A stretch of 64,000 bases of DNA from Eleginops maclovinus (taxonomy: Eukaryota > Chordata > Actinopteri > Perciformes > Eleginopidae). The notes beneath the pieces were generated by a model. It saw nothing but the letters and a program-made list of their open reading frames with translations. It was not told the DNA's origin and made no database searches. Positions 30,360 through 39,970 of this stretch are shown here, piece after piece. The stretch spans positions 9,778,293 through 9,842,292 of the forward strand of contig NC_086360.1 of assembly GCF_036324505.1 (NCBI RefSeq), written 5' to 3'. Numbering within the stretch: position 1 is the stretch's first letter; every line of letters begins with the position of its first letter. A program made the translations under genes and the position numbers.

Positions 30360-30709
30360 CCACCCAAAAAGCCATATATTCAGCTTCATCACATCCACGT
30401 TCTCGTTGTTGTTTTTTTGTCTTGTTTTAAGTGTCAGGTTGATGACGATTATCGAATGTTCATGTTATGTTCATGTCGTAGCCAATATAGGTCACGGCAT
30501 AGGCTACTGGGGATGTCTTATGTAGCCTATGTAGGTTGTTCTCACCATTGCCAATATCTCCGGATTTACATTTGAGTTGTAAGCTATTTTTTTAATTTTT
30601 TTTTTTAGTTGTAGCCTAAGCTATTTTATATTTATTATTTTTTTATATATCACGTCGGGAGAAGTGGGTGGACGGCGTACCCCCGCGTCCAACGCCCACT
30701 ACACCCCTG
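30221..30709. mobile_element. hAT MITE nested in the 5' LTR, TSD ATGTAGAC
   Basis: The left end is CAGTGGTGTAGTGGG; the reverse complement of the right end is CAGGGGTGTAGTGGG, a single mismatch. Subterminal GGTACGC also occurs in inverted orientation. Perfect 8-bp direct repeats ATGTAGAC flank it at 30213-30220 and 30710-30717. The 3' LTR keeps the unoccupied site as ATGTAGAT followed by AATTAAG, which proves this is an insertion. The 489-bp interior has no coding capacity and includes a long CA array and a 10-bp hairpin (30498-30507 with 30522-30531). It belongs to a different hAT family from the element at 562-1896, judging by the terminal sequence after CAGGGGTGT. Confidence 0.93.
30280..30357 (+). 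repeat. (AC)n microsatellite inside the hAT MITE
   Basis: About 39 uninterrupted AC units. The His/Thr and Val/Cys open frames across it are artefacts. Confidence 0.97.
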
Positions 30710-30891
30710 ATGTAGACAATTAAGAGTTTATGTTGAATTTATGTCTCTACATCTCTAGGATAATTTGTCACTTAGCCATGCTAGCTCTCGTGGTATCATG
30801 CTACCTGCTATGTACTGTAATATTATCTTCGTGAGATTTATGTATCCCTTTGTTTCTGTTTGTTTCAGTTTTACAAAAAACGAATGTCCTG

Positions 30892-30899
30892 TATAAATA
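30892..30899 (+). promoter_or_regulatory. Putative LTR TATA box (5' LTR)
   Basis: TATAAATA lies about 140 bp before the LTR end, followed by an A-rich stretch. It is the only good TATA-like motif in the conserved part of the LTR and is identical in both LTRs. The start site would lie near 30920-30930 (inference). Confidence 0.45.
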
Positions 30900-31041
30900 C
30901 TTGCTTGGTGAACAAAGTAAACGGAAGAAAAACCAACACTTCTTGCCTCGCTTGAGTTCATCAACTTTATTTATTGGACGACAAATTGTTAGCTAGCTGT
31001 CTAGTTCTGCAAGCTAGAGAACGCAGCACGAGGACAGCATA

Positions 31042-31098
31042 GTAAAAAGACTACAGCGCGGCGAGTTCAAGCACAGAAGGTAGCCTTAGAAGACCACG
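31042..31098 (+). other. Leader between 5' LTR and gag
   Basis: A 57-bp stretch between the LTR and the gag ATG. A primer-binding site should start here, but no TGG-initiated complement of a tRNA 3' end is evident. BEL/Pao elements can be primed by several tRNAs, so the priming tRNA is left unassigned. Confidence 0.5.
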
Positions 31099-33690
31099 AT
31101 GCTTCATGCGGGCGCAGCAGAAGGCGACGCCACTGGACAAGCACAAGGTGCTGCAGCTCTGGAGCTACAAGAAAACGGCCATGAGGCAACCCAAAATCAA
31201 GAACCATTCCGAACACCCGACTGCCGGTCACAGGCGTCTAAGAGGTCCAACGTATCCTCCGCATCGTCAGCAGCCATCAAAGCATGTGCAAAGTCAAAAG
31301 CTGCACTGGCCCAGCTAACCTTTGCAGAGAAAGAAGCAGCCATGATTAGGCAGAAAGCTGAGGTTGAAGCCAGCGCATTGAGAAACAAAGCCGAGCTCGA
31401 AGCCAGTCTCCACGTTCTCACCACTCAAAAGATGGCCGCCGCCGCTGAGGCAGAAGCTGCAGCCTATGAGGAAGAGGAGGTTGAAAGCGGGGAGAAACAT
31501 GAGCCATACGTCCCGGGAAAACCTTTAAACGCCTCAGAACGTGCAGGTAACTACGTTCAGCAGCACTCAGATATGTTTGGCAGACAACCAGCACCGCCAA
31601 CACATGCTCCACTGCACTCCTACAGACCAGTCGCACATGCAGCTGAGCCAGCTGCTCATCATAGCCCCACGCCACTCATCAGCAAGATGAAACAAGAACA
31701 ACCTTCCCCATATAAGTCTCCAATGATGCCGCCACAACCACCTCCACACAAGGGATTCCTCCCCATACCTCAGCCGTACCCCAGCCTGCACAGGGGGCCC
31801 TCCTCCGAGCCGCAGCCAGCACAAGACCTTGCTAAGTACCTCATGCGACGAGAAATGGTGAGCTCAGGCCTGCTACACTTCGATGACCGCCCTGAACATT
31901 TCTGGTCATGGAAAGCCTCCTTCCTCAGCGCCACTCAGGACCTAAATCTGACACCCAGGGAAGAACTGGATCTGCTGGTGAAGTGGCTTGGCGCAGACTC
32001 AGCAGAACAGGCGCAGAGAATACGCTCAGTGCGCGTCTTCGATCCCGCTGCAGGCCTCCGCATGGTGTGGCAACGTGTGGAGGAATGCTATGGGGCACCA
32101 GAGGCTGTAGAGCACGCACTGCTTAAAAAGATTGAAGATTTCCCAAAGCTGACAAATAAAGACAACGCCAAACTCAGAGAACTCGGTGATATCCTCCTGG
32201 AACTGGAGTGTGCCAAGGAAGAAGGATACCTACCAGGCCTCGCCTTTTTGGATACAGCCCGCGGGGTGAACCCAATCGTAGAGAAGCTATCCTACAGCCT
32301 ACAAGAGGGATGGATATCGATCGGATCCAGATACAAAGAGGAAAACGGTGTGGCCTTCCCTCCATTCTCTATCTTCTCACAGTTTGTCAGACGACAGGCT
32401 AAAGTGCGTAATGACCCAAGCTTCGCCTTCTCCACCTCCAACAGCAACATGCCACCGAAAGGAGAGAGGTCAGTGAAACACAGCTACAAAACCCCAGTAA
32501 GTGTGCACAAGACAGAGGTCACACCCAAACCCAGCTATGGCGACACCAGCTCTGTGGAGAAGAGAATAGGCGACCCAGACCGCGAGTGCCCTATACACAG
32601 GAAACCACACCCACTCAAAAGATGTAGGACATTCAGATCTAAAGCTATTGAAGAACGTAAGGCTTACCTCAAAGAAAACCGCATCTGCTTCAAATGCTGT
32701 GGGTCAACTCAGCACATGGCAAAAGACTGCAGAGTGCCAATCAAATGTGCCGAGTGCAACAGTGAGCGACACATCGCGGCTCTACACCCAGGCCCTCCTG
32801 TCTTCAACGACAGTGCCGTCACGGAGAAGGAGAAAAGCGGGGAGCCGGATGAGGACACGCCCACAGTCACTTCCAAGTGCACAGAGATTTGCGGCAACGC
32901 TGACAGCCCACGCTCATGTGCCAAGATCTGCCTGGTTAAAGCCTATCCTGCTGGGAGAAAAGAGAAAGCTGTGAAGATGTATGCAGTGCTGGACGAACAG
33001 AGTAACAAGTCACTCGCAAAGACAGAGTTCTTCAATCTCTTCGGTCTCAAAGCCAGTCCAGCCCCATACACACTGAAGACCTGCGCGGGGACAACAGAGA
33101 CCTCCGGCAGACGAGTCAACAACTTCACGCTTGAGTCGATGGATGGGAAACTACAACTCCCCCTCCCCACGCTCATCGAATGTGACATGGTGCCGGATGA
33201 CAGATCTGAAATTCCATCTCCAGATATTGCAAAACACCACCCCCACCTGCAGCGAGTGGCGCAAAGGATTCTAGATGTAGACCCAAACGCACCCATCCTC
33301 CTGCTCCTGGGAAGAGACATCCTCAGAGTGCATAAGGTGCGTGAGCAAGTCAACGGGCCACACAACGCTCCGTATGCACAACGGCTCGACCTGGGCTGGG
33401 TCATCGTGGGTGACGTCTGCCTGGGGACGGTCCACAAACCAGCTGAAGTCAACGTGTACAAAGCCAACGTGCTACAAAATGGCAGAACATCTTTCCTCCA
33501 TCCCTGTCCAAATAACATCCAGGTGAAGGAAATCTACAGCAACACACCGCAGCGACACACCCTCGCTCACTCCCCTGTGATGAAGAGGCAGGCTGGGCAG
33601 CGAGCACAGACAGCCTCAGCCTCTCAGTGTTCGAGAGCTCCAGAGACGACAACAAACCGGCTCTGTCAATGGATGACAAAGTGTTCCTGA
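31099..33690 (+). CDS. BEL/Pao gag-protease polyprotein (intact 863-codon frame)
   Basis: The product would form the retrotransposon's cytoplasmic particles and supply the aspartic protease. Residues about 70-128 are Ala/Glu/Lys-rich and likely coiled coil; about 160-250 are Pro/His-rich. About 254-443 match the DUF1759-type gag core (LLHFDDRPEHFWSWKASF near its start). A zinc knuckle has Cys530, Cys533, His539 and Cys544 (CX2CX5HX4C), and a second Cys/His cluster spans 550-563. A retropepsin-like DUF1758/A17 region has candidate catalytic Asp632 in AVLDEQSN and the block LLLLGRDIL around 735-742. The ATG is the first after the LTR in this frame and gives the full gag N-terminus. There is no stop or frameshift through gag, in sharp contrast to pol. 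The last 30 or so codons are probably out of frame: the natural continuation lies in the -1 frame. Overlapping antisense frames are shadows. Confidence 0.9.
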   Translation: MLHAGAAEGDATGQAQGAAALELQENGHEATQNQEPFRTPDCRSQASKRSNVSSASSAAIKACAKSKAALAQLTFAEKEAAMIRQKAEVEASALRNKAELEASLHVLTTQKMAAAAEAEAAAYEEEEVESGEKHEPYVPGKPLNASERAGNYVQQHSDMFGRQPAPPTHAPLHSYRPVAHAAEPAAHHSPTPLISKMKQEQPSPYKSPMMPPQPPPHKGFLPIPQPYPSLHRGPSSEPQPAQDLAKYLMRREMVSSGLLHFDDRPEHFWSWKASFLSATQDLNLTPREELDLLVKWLGADSAEQAQRIRSVRVFDPAAGLRMVWQRVEECYGAPEAVEHALLKKIEDFPKLTNKDNAKLRELGDILLELECAKEEGYLPGLAFLDTARGVNPIVEKLSYSLQEGWISIGSRYKEENGVAFPPFSIFSQFVRRQAKVRNDPSFAFSTSNSNMPPKGERSVKHSYKTPVSVHKTEVTPKPSYGDTSSVEKRIGDPDRECPIHRKPHPLKRCRTFRSKAIEERKAYLKENRICFKCCGSTQHMAKDCRVPIKCAECNSERHIAALHPGPPVFNDSAVTEKEKSGEPDEDTPTVTSKCTEICGNADSPRSCAKICLVKAYPAGRKEKAVKMYAVLDEQSNKSLAKTEFFNLFGLKASPAPYTLKTCAGTTETSGRRVNNFTLESMDGKLQLPLPTLIECDMVPDDRSEIPSPDIAKHHPHLQRVAQRILDVDPNAPILLLLGRDILRVHKVREQVNGPHNAPYAQRLDLGWVIVGDVCLGTVHKPAEVNVYKANVLQNGRTSFLHPCPNNIQVKEIYSNTPQRHTLAHSPVMKRQAGQRAQTASASQCSRAPETTTNRLCQWMTKCS

Positions 33691-35036
33691 CCATCATGGA
33701 CAGAGAGGTCTACCAGGACGACGCCCACAGCTGGGTAGCACCGCTGCCATTCCGGTCGCCACGGCAACCTCTCCCAAGCAACCGGGAACAAGCATTAAAG
33801 CGTCTTGGCTCACTCAGGAGAACACGAGAGAAGAAGCCATACACACGGAGAGGTATCCTGTCCACTGTTAACAGCCTATACGACCCCCTGGGGTTCGTTG
33901 CTCCCATAGTCATGCAGGGGAAAGCTTTAGTGCGGGAACTTTCATCAGAGCAGGGGTGGGACACTCCACTCGACCCCGGCAAAGAGACAGAGTGGAATAC
34001 GTGGAGAGAATCGCTCACAGCCCTGGAAGACCTACACATAAAGAGGGTGATCCGCATCAGACGATCCACTCACCCTGACCATTGGTCATATGTCCCCACG
34101 GACCAGAATCCTGCGGACCACGCCACAAGATATATGCCTGCAGCACAGCTACAGCAAAGCATCTGGCACTCCGGTCCCAGCTTCCTGACTCGCAACAACA
34201 CAGAGGAAACGTGGGAGCCCCACATCTTCACGCTGCTGGAGCCCGACGCAGACACTGAGATCCGACCTGAGGTCACTGCTCTAGCTACCAGGGCCTCCGA
34301 CACTCAGCTGGGCTCACAGCGGTTTCGAAAGATTCTCAAGCTGGAGAAACCTCTGCAATGCTACAGCCAGACTCATCCACGTCGCTGCATCTTTCAAGGG
34401 AAATCCAGCCAGCGCAGATCGCAGAGGCTGGAGCAGGTTCAAAGACACACTCACCACAACCGAGCTGGCACTGGCAAAGTGCCTGATCCTTCGCGCTATG
34501 CAGCATGAGGCCTTTGCAGATGAAATTAAATGCCTGAAAGAGGGTAAGACACTTCCAAAGCAAAGTCCACTCAAGAAGCTCAACCCCGTGACTGATGAAG
34601 ATGGCCTACTACGGGTTGGAGGTCGTATCTCGTCCGCACCTGACCTGTCAAAAGAAGAGAAACACCCTATCATTGTCCCACGCACCCACCACATCACCAC
34701 ACTCCTGGTGTGTGACCTGCCGCAAGCTACGCGGGCAGCTACAGAACCAGAAGATGGCGGACCTGCCTGGTAAACAATGGAAACACATCGAGCCTTGCAA
34801 ACACCTTTTGGAAGAGATGGAGAAGGGACTACTTGTCCACGCTGCAGGGCCGCAGAAAGTGGACCGATGAAAGGCCAAACGTCAAGGCCGGCGACGTCTT
34901 CCTGCTCAAGGACAGCCAAGCCCACAGAAACGACTGGCCTGTGGGAGTGGTTGTCAACACTCTGCCAAGCAGGGACAAGAGGATCCGGAAGATGGAGGTC
35001 AAAATAGCAAAAGAAGGCCTGTTAAAGTGCTTCTGA
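33600..35036 (+). pseudogene. BEL/Pao pol remnant lacking RT core, RNase H and integrase core
   Basis: Pieces recognised in order: (1) the segment just before the reverse transcriptase, with DREVYQDDAHSWVAPLPF (about 33699-33825); (2) a jump to the post-RT linker with GILSTVNSLYDPLGFVAP (about 33840-34040), so the RT fingers and palm with the catalytic aspartates are gone; (3) a jump to the segment after RNase H with WSYVPTDQNPADHATRYMP (about 34050-34200); (4) a frame change near 34320, after which FERFSSWRNLCNATARLI and the pre-integrase region continue; (5) the integrase zinc-binding start (HPIIVPRTHH, 34662-34691), then a frame change directly to CVTCRKLRG, losing the middle of the HHCC domain; (6) loss of the whole integrase catalytic core; (7) the C-terminal tail with GRRKWTDERPNVKAGDVFLL, ending at a stop at 35034-35036. 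The first two jumps keep the frame; later ones do not. No enzyme can be made from this copy. Confidence 0.88.
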
Positions 35037-35158
35037 GACCTACCTCAGAAATAGTTGTTCTTCTCTCAGAATAGTTAGAGAAATGTATGTTGCTTGCCGA
35101 CAGAACTTTGTGTGATTTCTGTTTAAGTAAATTTGTAGTGGCATAATATTATTATGCC

Positions 35159-35168
35159 AAGCGGGGAG
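35159..35168 (+). other. Polypurine tract
   Basis: AAGCGGGGAG immediately precedes the TG of the 3' LTR, the expected place for plus-strand priming during reverse transcription. One C interrupts the purines. Confidence 0.75.
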
Positions 35169-35748
35169 TGTTCTGCCCTCCTTAAGCATTTGGTAGCTTG
35201 CGTATTATATGTGGGGAAATACTGCCACCTAGCGGACAATACTATTTACAAAGTCGCGCAGGTTTAGTTTCTTTTTCATTGTCGAGTTGACTTGAGTTAG
35301 GAGAACATACGGATACAGTTTCTGCCGGATTCCTCTTCAAAGACTTACCTTTAACGCGCGAGCTTTGGACATTATTAGTCTGTAAGTGCATATTCTTTGT
35401 TACCACATTCAATGCCATGTAGATAATTAAGAGTTTATGTTGAATTTGTGTCTCTACATCTCTAGGATAATTTGTCACTTAGCCATGCTAGCTCTCGTGG
35501 TATCATGCTACCTGCTATGTACTGTAATATTATCTTCGTGAGATTTATGTATCCCTTTGTTTCTGTTTGTTTCAGTTTTACAAAAAACGAATGTCCTGTA
35601 TAAATACTTGCTTGGTGAACAAAGTAAACGGAAGAAAAACCAACACTTCTTGCCTCGCCTGAGTTCATCAACTTTATTTATTGGACGACAAATTGTTAGC
35701 TAGCTGTCTAGTTCTGCAAGCTAGAGAACGCAGCACGAGGACAGCATA
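35169..35748 (+). repeat. 3' LTR, uninterrupted
   Basis: 580 bp (578 if ended at CA), TGTTCTGCCC..GACAGCA(TA). It aligns without gaps to the 5' LTR once the MITE is removed, with three substitutions. It preserves the pre-insertion site of the MITE at about 35417-35424. Confidence 0.95.
35599..35606 (+). promoter_or_regulatory. Putative LTR TATA box (3' LTR)
   Basis: TATAAATA identical in position and context to that of the 5' LTR. Unlike the 5' copy, this LTR has no MITE upstream, so it could drive transcription into the flanking DNA to the right (inference). Confidence 0.4.
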
Positions 35749-35753
35749 ATGGT

Positions 35754-38700
35754 TATCCTTATGAATATGGAAGAGCAACCCAAACAGCCTAATGTTATAC
35801 AGAAAATAAATACCTACACTCAAAAACTGACAGCCTTCTCTGAACACAGTGTTATGATGTTACTTAATGACTCCATCCCCAATCACTACATAGAATAAGT
35901 AATTCCTCATCTAGAGACATTTTTCCCCATACATATTACACCATGTACAATATTGCTTAAAGCTTAGAAAGGTACAGCAATATTTCATTTAAAATAATCT
36001 CTACCCTGATCCCTTAGTTTTTGAGGAAAGATAATTAAGGTGAAATGGGAAAAATAGTTAGTTTAATACACAGTATCACCATGACATTCCCCAGGTAAAT
36101 AAGGAAAATTGCTTTTTGTGTCATCAGTTTTCTAAAATGTTATGCGTACGCATCATTTTATAATAATGGGCTAATTTATATACATCTTCAGAACAGAAAT
36201 GTAAATTTTCCCAGGTAAAAGTTCTTGTTTTTCCTTGTAAACATTTCAGAGTCAAGTTTTTAACAATGGACTTTATAAATAAATGGATTACATGTATCCA
36301 ATTCTTATAACTGTAAAATTAAGCAAACATCCAGAATACGAGTGCTGCTATCTCCTGCTTTTGACTTCATTTGAACCGAGTCTGCAGAATAGGCTTGTGA
36401 TCTTGCCTAGAGCCGCACTTCCCAGGTCCCAACCCCACACAAGGCTGAACGAAGAACCGAGTGCTGCCGCCAACAACTAAACGTAGTATATCTAAGAATA
36501 AATGTGTTAATCAAATTTAAACTTGTTCAATTACACACAATTAAAGTTGTGTTTTTTAAGAAATTACAGCTTTGTCTTATCTGACACTGATATGAACACA
36601 AGACAGCGGTTGCTAAGCTAGCTTGCTAACTGTTGCTAACTGGCCAGTAATTTTATGAACCATAGACTGCATTTTTTGTAAAAGAAAATAACTGTAAACA
36701 AATGTTAAGTTAAGTTATGTATCTTCTTGACGTTCCTACTCCACATACTGTTAGAAGAAACATAGCCAAACTCTCATTTTGACCAATGCATGTAATGTTT
36801 CAGCTTAAATCTTTGATTGTATTACTTCAGTTGATAATCCCTGACTTGTTGGACCCTAATCTCTTTGTATTACTTAGATACCCTTAGTGGTTGGACCTCA
36901 CACTAGTTTAAATACATTTCTCATCTTACTCGACAAATTCCAATAAGTGTATTGTCTTCAACATGTCCTGTAAATATCTAATGTCAAAAATGGCCTTTGA
37001 AATGAAAAACAAAGCCTTTCTTGCTTCTGGCAAGATGATTGCAAACATTTGTTTCAACACAGCCTCAACTGTTTGAGTGTGCCGCACTAAAATATTTCAT
37101 GGCTGCAAATTACTTGTAATCCCATTGAAGCACATTACAGTTCTGGTGGATCTGAAATAAATTCCAGGCGCTAGACATGCTGCTGGGAATACTCTCACCG
37201 TTCCTCTCTGCATACATTTTCAACAATGTTGTAATCAAGAGCGGTGAGATCTACTCAGCAGATGCAATGTATTCAAAATAATCAGGTCAGGGTATGCTGA
37301 TAGGCCCCAATCCTAAAAGTTTTATTATACCAACCATTTCATGAGCACCATTCTTCTCTGTGGATTTGATCTTTTGCATCGTCATGTGGGATGTCTGACT
37401 AGCTTTTTCTTTCAACACCAGACTTCTGTCCTTGTGTGCTGTTGATTCATTGCATAGGAAGTAGCTGATTTGACAGCATACGATGCTGAAAAGAAAGTCT
37501 GGTGTCTGGTTTCTTTATTCAAGTTTTTGTCTGTCGCAAACAAAATAAAAAACCTTGGCTAAAGCAGCAGCCACGCAAAGGTTCGGCTTAGTCAACATTG
37601 TGAAGTGGCATTTTGGTAGATGTTAACCAAATTTTCTGACAGATTATGAATGGCAGTAGAATTTAAGAAATTAGACCATCTCATTCAGGGAATAAGTGGT
37701 TTTACTCTTTCTAGAGGTAAATTGTAGCAGCCATAGGGTCAGGGGAATTGTACAAATACATTGGCTATCGGATATTGGGGTTAGGTTTTTAATTTTGCCC
37801 ATGTATTTGATTGTTTAGTGTCTGAAAAAAGACAGAGCTGCCATGTTATACATTATATTAAGAAATATATCAATATATTAAAAAAATATATGTACCACTG
37901 ATGAAAAAAAATTGCTGCTTCAGATTGCACAGTGAGTATGAATACTGAATGTAGAGTAGAGCAGTGTTGCTGAAAGTTAATTGGGTGTTAAGATGTGGTG
38001 ATTAAAGAATCCATGTGGTTCAATTACTTATTGAAGACGCTGATTGTTGTTTGTAAAAAATGACCTGAAATGGTGAATGTGCTAATTTTGTTTTTCTAGG
38101 ACAGATCCTTCAAAACTGTCTGGGGACCCTGCAGTATAGGCCGCTACCATTACATTCTTACTCTCAATCATGTGTTATTGTTGCTTGTTGCATAACCCTC
38201 AAACTGTCATTTAGGAGCATCCACGTAACCGGACACAAAACTCACACTTTCTTTTTTTTTCATAAAAGAGGTTGTGAAAGCAAGGGAGTGAATTTACCTA
38301 ATTGTGAGCTGCAATGCCTCTTTGCTTGTACAATTGTTATTTTTCACTTTCAAGTAAGCAATGCAACAACACCTGACTTGTAATGAGTTTGGGTAAACAA
38401 GTGTGTGGGAAATATTTGATTTCCTCCTATTAAACCAGGATTATTGATAAAATAACCAGTTTATGCCACCAATTCAAGACAAGCATCACATCATGTGTGC
38501 TCACTTTCAAAAGCTTCTGAGCAAACTTCCATCAACATCAGTCAATCGCTTTCTGCCATGTACCACCACTCTCTCCATAACATCCTCCTCTTATCTACTT
38601 CTCTGTCTGCTCAATGATCCAGTCATTTCCTGTTCTTATCTTTAGCATGCTAATTGTCTGCCTTATTTATTATACATTATACGTACAAAGGAGCAATCCA

Positions 38701-39654
38701 TCAAGTAACTACGCTTCTGTACTTTATCAACCATCAACATTTACCTTTGCCATGTAAAACAGGGCCCATGTAACTCATCTATGACAAAGCATTGTCTGTG
38801 CCTTAATGAGTGATTGCACTTTTCTCACTTCCATCTGTCTAGAGCTGATTAAATCTGATTCTTCCGCCCTCTTTGATGCATTATAGTTCAGTATTTGTGA
38901 ATGCAAAGTTGATCTCTTTTTTTTATTCCAACACCTAATCATGTTATATTTGTTTCGACATGATTTGGCTGGTTCCATTTTTAATGACGGCCCCTACCTG
39001 TTTTATTGTGCATATTAGATTTGATAAGGTTGCTGGAGCCACCCCTTTGGCTCCCACCATCACAGTGCTCATCAGGATAATTTATGGGTAACTGTGAAAG
39101 ATTCCTTAAACTGCAGTCGACCTTTGAGGACTACAGATGTGTTTCAGCACTGCTCCTTGAGTGCAGACACACTCATAAAGCAGTGTCACCGCATCTTGGG
39201 TTCTGATTAATCTCTGTGTATAAAAGACCTATTATGCCTACGCCAATTCCTGACCTGAGTTCTCTTTTGACCTTGCAGATGATTATGTGTCGTAAGCTCT
39301 GAATCCTGCAAAGGATGGGTGATTCATTGCATGGGTTTAGTGTTATTAATCTTGCATAGCATTAAGTCTTTATTAATCAGATATTTACGTTGTTTACTCT
39401 GAATGTGGTCATGATCCACAATTTGCTGTTTAAATGATGATGCTATCGTATTCAAAACCCATTATCCAGCTTAATGGTCTGCATTTCTCTCCAGTTACCC
39501 TTTTATGCTAAACCACATCTGGGTTGTGCAATGCCTTAGCTTGACTTAATTCTTATCTCAAGAAAAGTTCCACAATCTAGTAAAGGTGAATATTTGCTTT
39601 CTTGCAGATATTTAGTTCCCACTCTGGTATTAGTCGGCTAAATATGAAGCTACA
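35754..39654. other. Non-coding stretch, no gene recognised
   Basis: AT-rich, with short frames only. A GCTAGC-rich patch lies near 36611-36645 (repeated GTTGCTAAC). Nothing else can be assigned. Confidence 0.55.
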
Positions 39655-39970
39655 ATCAGAAGTTAGCTTAACTTAGCATAGAGTAGTAGCAAGAGTGTAA
39701 ACAGAGGTAAAATACTTATCCCCCATGAAACCTCCATTGTCATTATTTGCTCTTAGCACGGATTAAACAAATCAAGTTGAACAATAAGTATGTATTAGTG
39801 AGGCTAAAAGGCACTAACATCTAAATGTGTTACCTTCAGACAAAGCCAGGCTAGCTGCTCAACCCTGTTGCACTCTTTATGCCAAGCTAAACTAAACAGC
39901 ACCAGACTGTATGTTCCATATTTAGCAGATGGACAGAAGAGTAAAAATCCATCTTTTCAACCATATCTGG
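39655..39970. repeat. Dispersed teleost repeat relic (GCTAAGCTAA type)
   Basis: Contains GTTAGCTTAACTTAGCATAG near the left end, then CAAAGCCAGGCTAGCTGCTC, CTTTATGCCAAGCTAAACTA and CATATTTAGCAGATGGACAG towards the right. I recognise these as marks of a very common dispersed repeat in teleost genomes. Its class is uncertain and this copy is diverged. Confidence 0.5.

Larger units (their letters stand above)
29965..31041 (+). repeat. 5' LTR, interrupted by a hAT MITE
   Basis: Begins TGTTCTGCCC and ends ..GACAGCA(TA). Removing the MITE (30221-30709) and one 8-bp duplication leaves 580 bp that align without gaps to the 3' LTR. Differences from the 3' LTR are C30220 (T35424), A30741 (G35448) and T30952 (C35659). 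The end is ambiguous by two bases (31039 or 31041). Confidence 0.93.
29965..35748 (+). mobile_element. BEL/Pao LTR retrotransposon, non-autonomous deletion derivative
   Basis: The element has the order 5' LTR, short leader, intact gag-protease frame, broken pol remnants, polypurine tract, 3' LTR, and is flanked by a target duplication. Family assignment rests on the gag domain of DUF1759 type, the CX2CX5HX4C knuckle, the A17-like protease region and the typical integrase C-terminal tail, all characteristic of BEL/Pao. It spans 5.78 kb including a 489-bp hAT MITE in the 5' LTR, so the original insertion was about 5.3 kb, short for a family with a full-length pol. The internal region is visibly richer in G+C than the flanks. 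The LTRs differ at three positions only, so insertion is recent, yet pol lacks its catalytic cores. The copy was therefore probably mobilised in trans. No obvious tRNA primer-binding site with a TGG start is seen right after the 5' LTR. Confidence 0.92.

Noticed and set aside
31040..31070. Primer-binding site after the 5' LTR
   Set aside because: No TGG-initiated match to a tRNA 3' end could be seen, so no tRNA is assigned.
32943..33518. 191-codon minus-strand frame inside gag-protease, and a 203-codon minus frame at 34314-34925
   Set aside because: Both are antisense shadows in G+C-rich coding sequence of the retrotransposon; the plus strand has clear domain matches and the minus frames have none.
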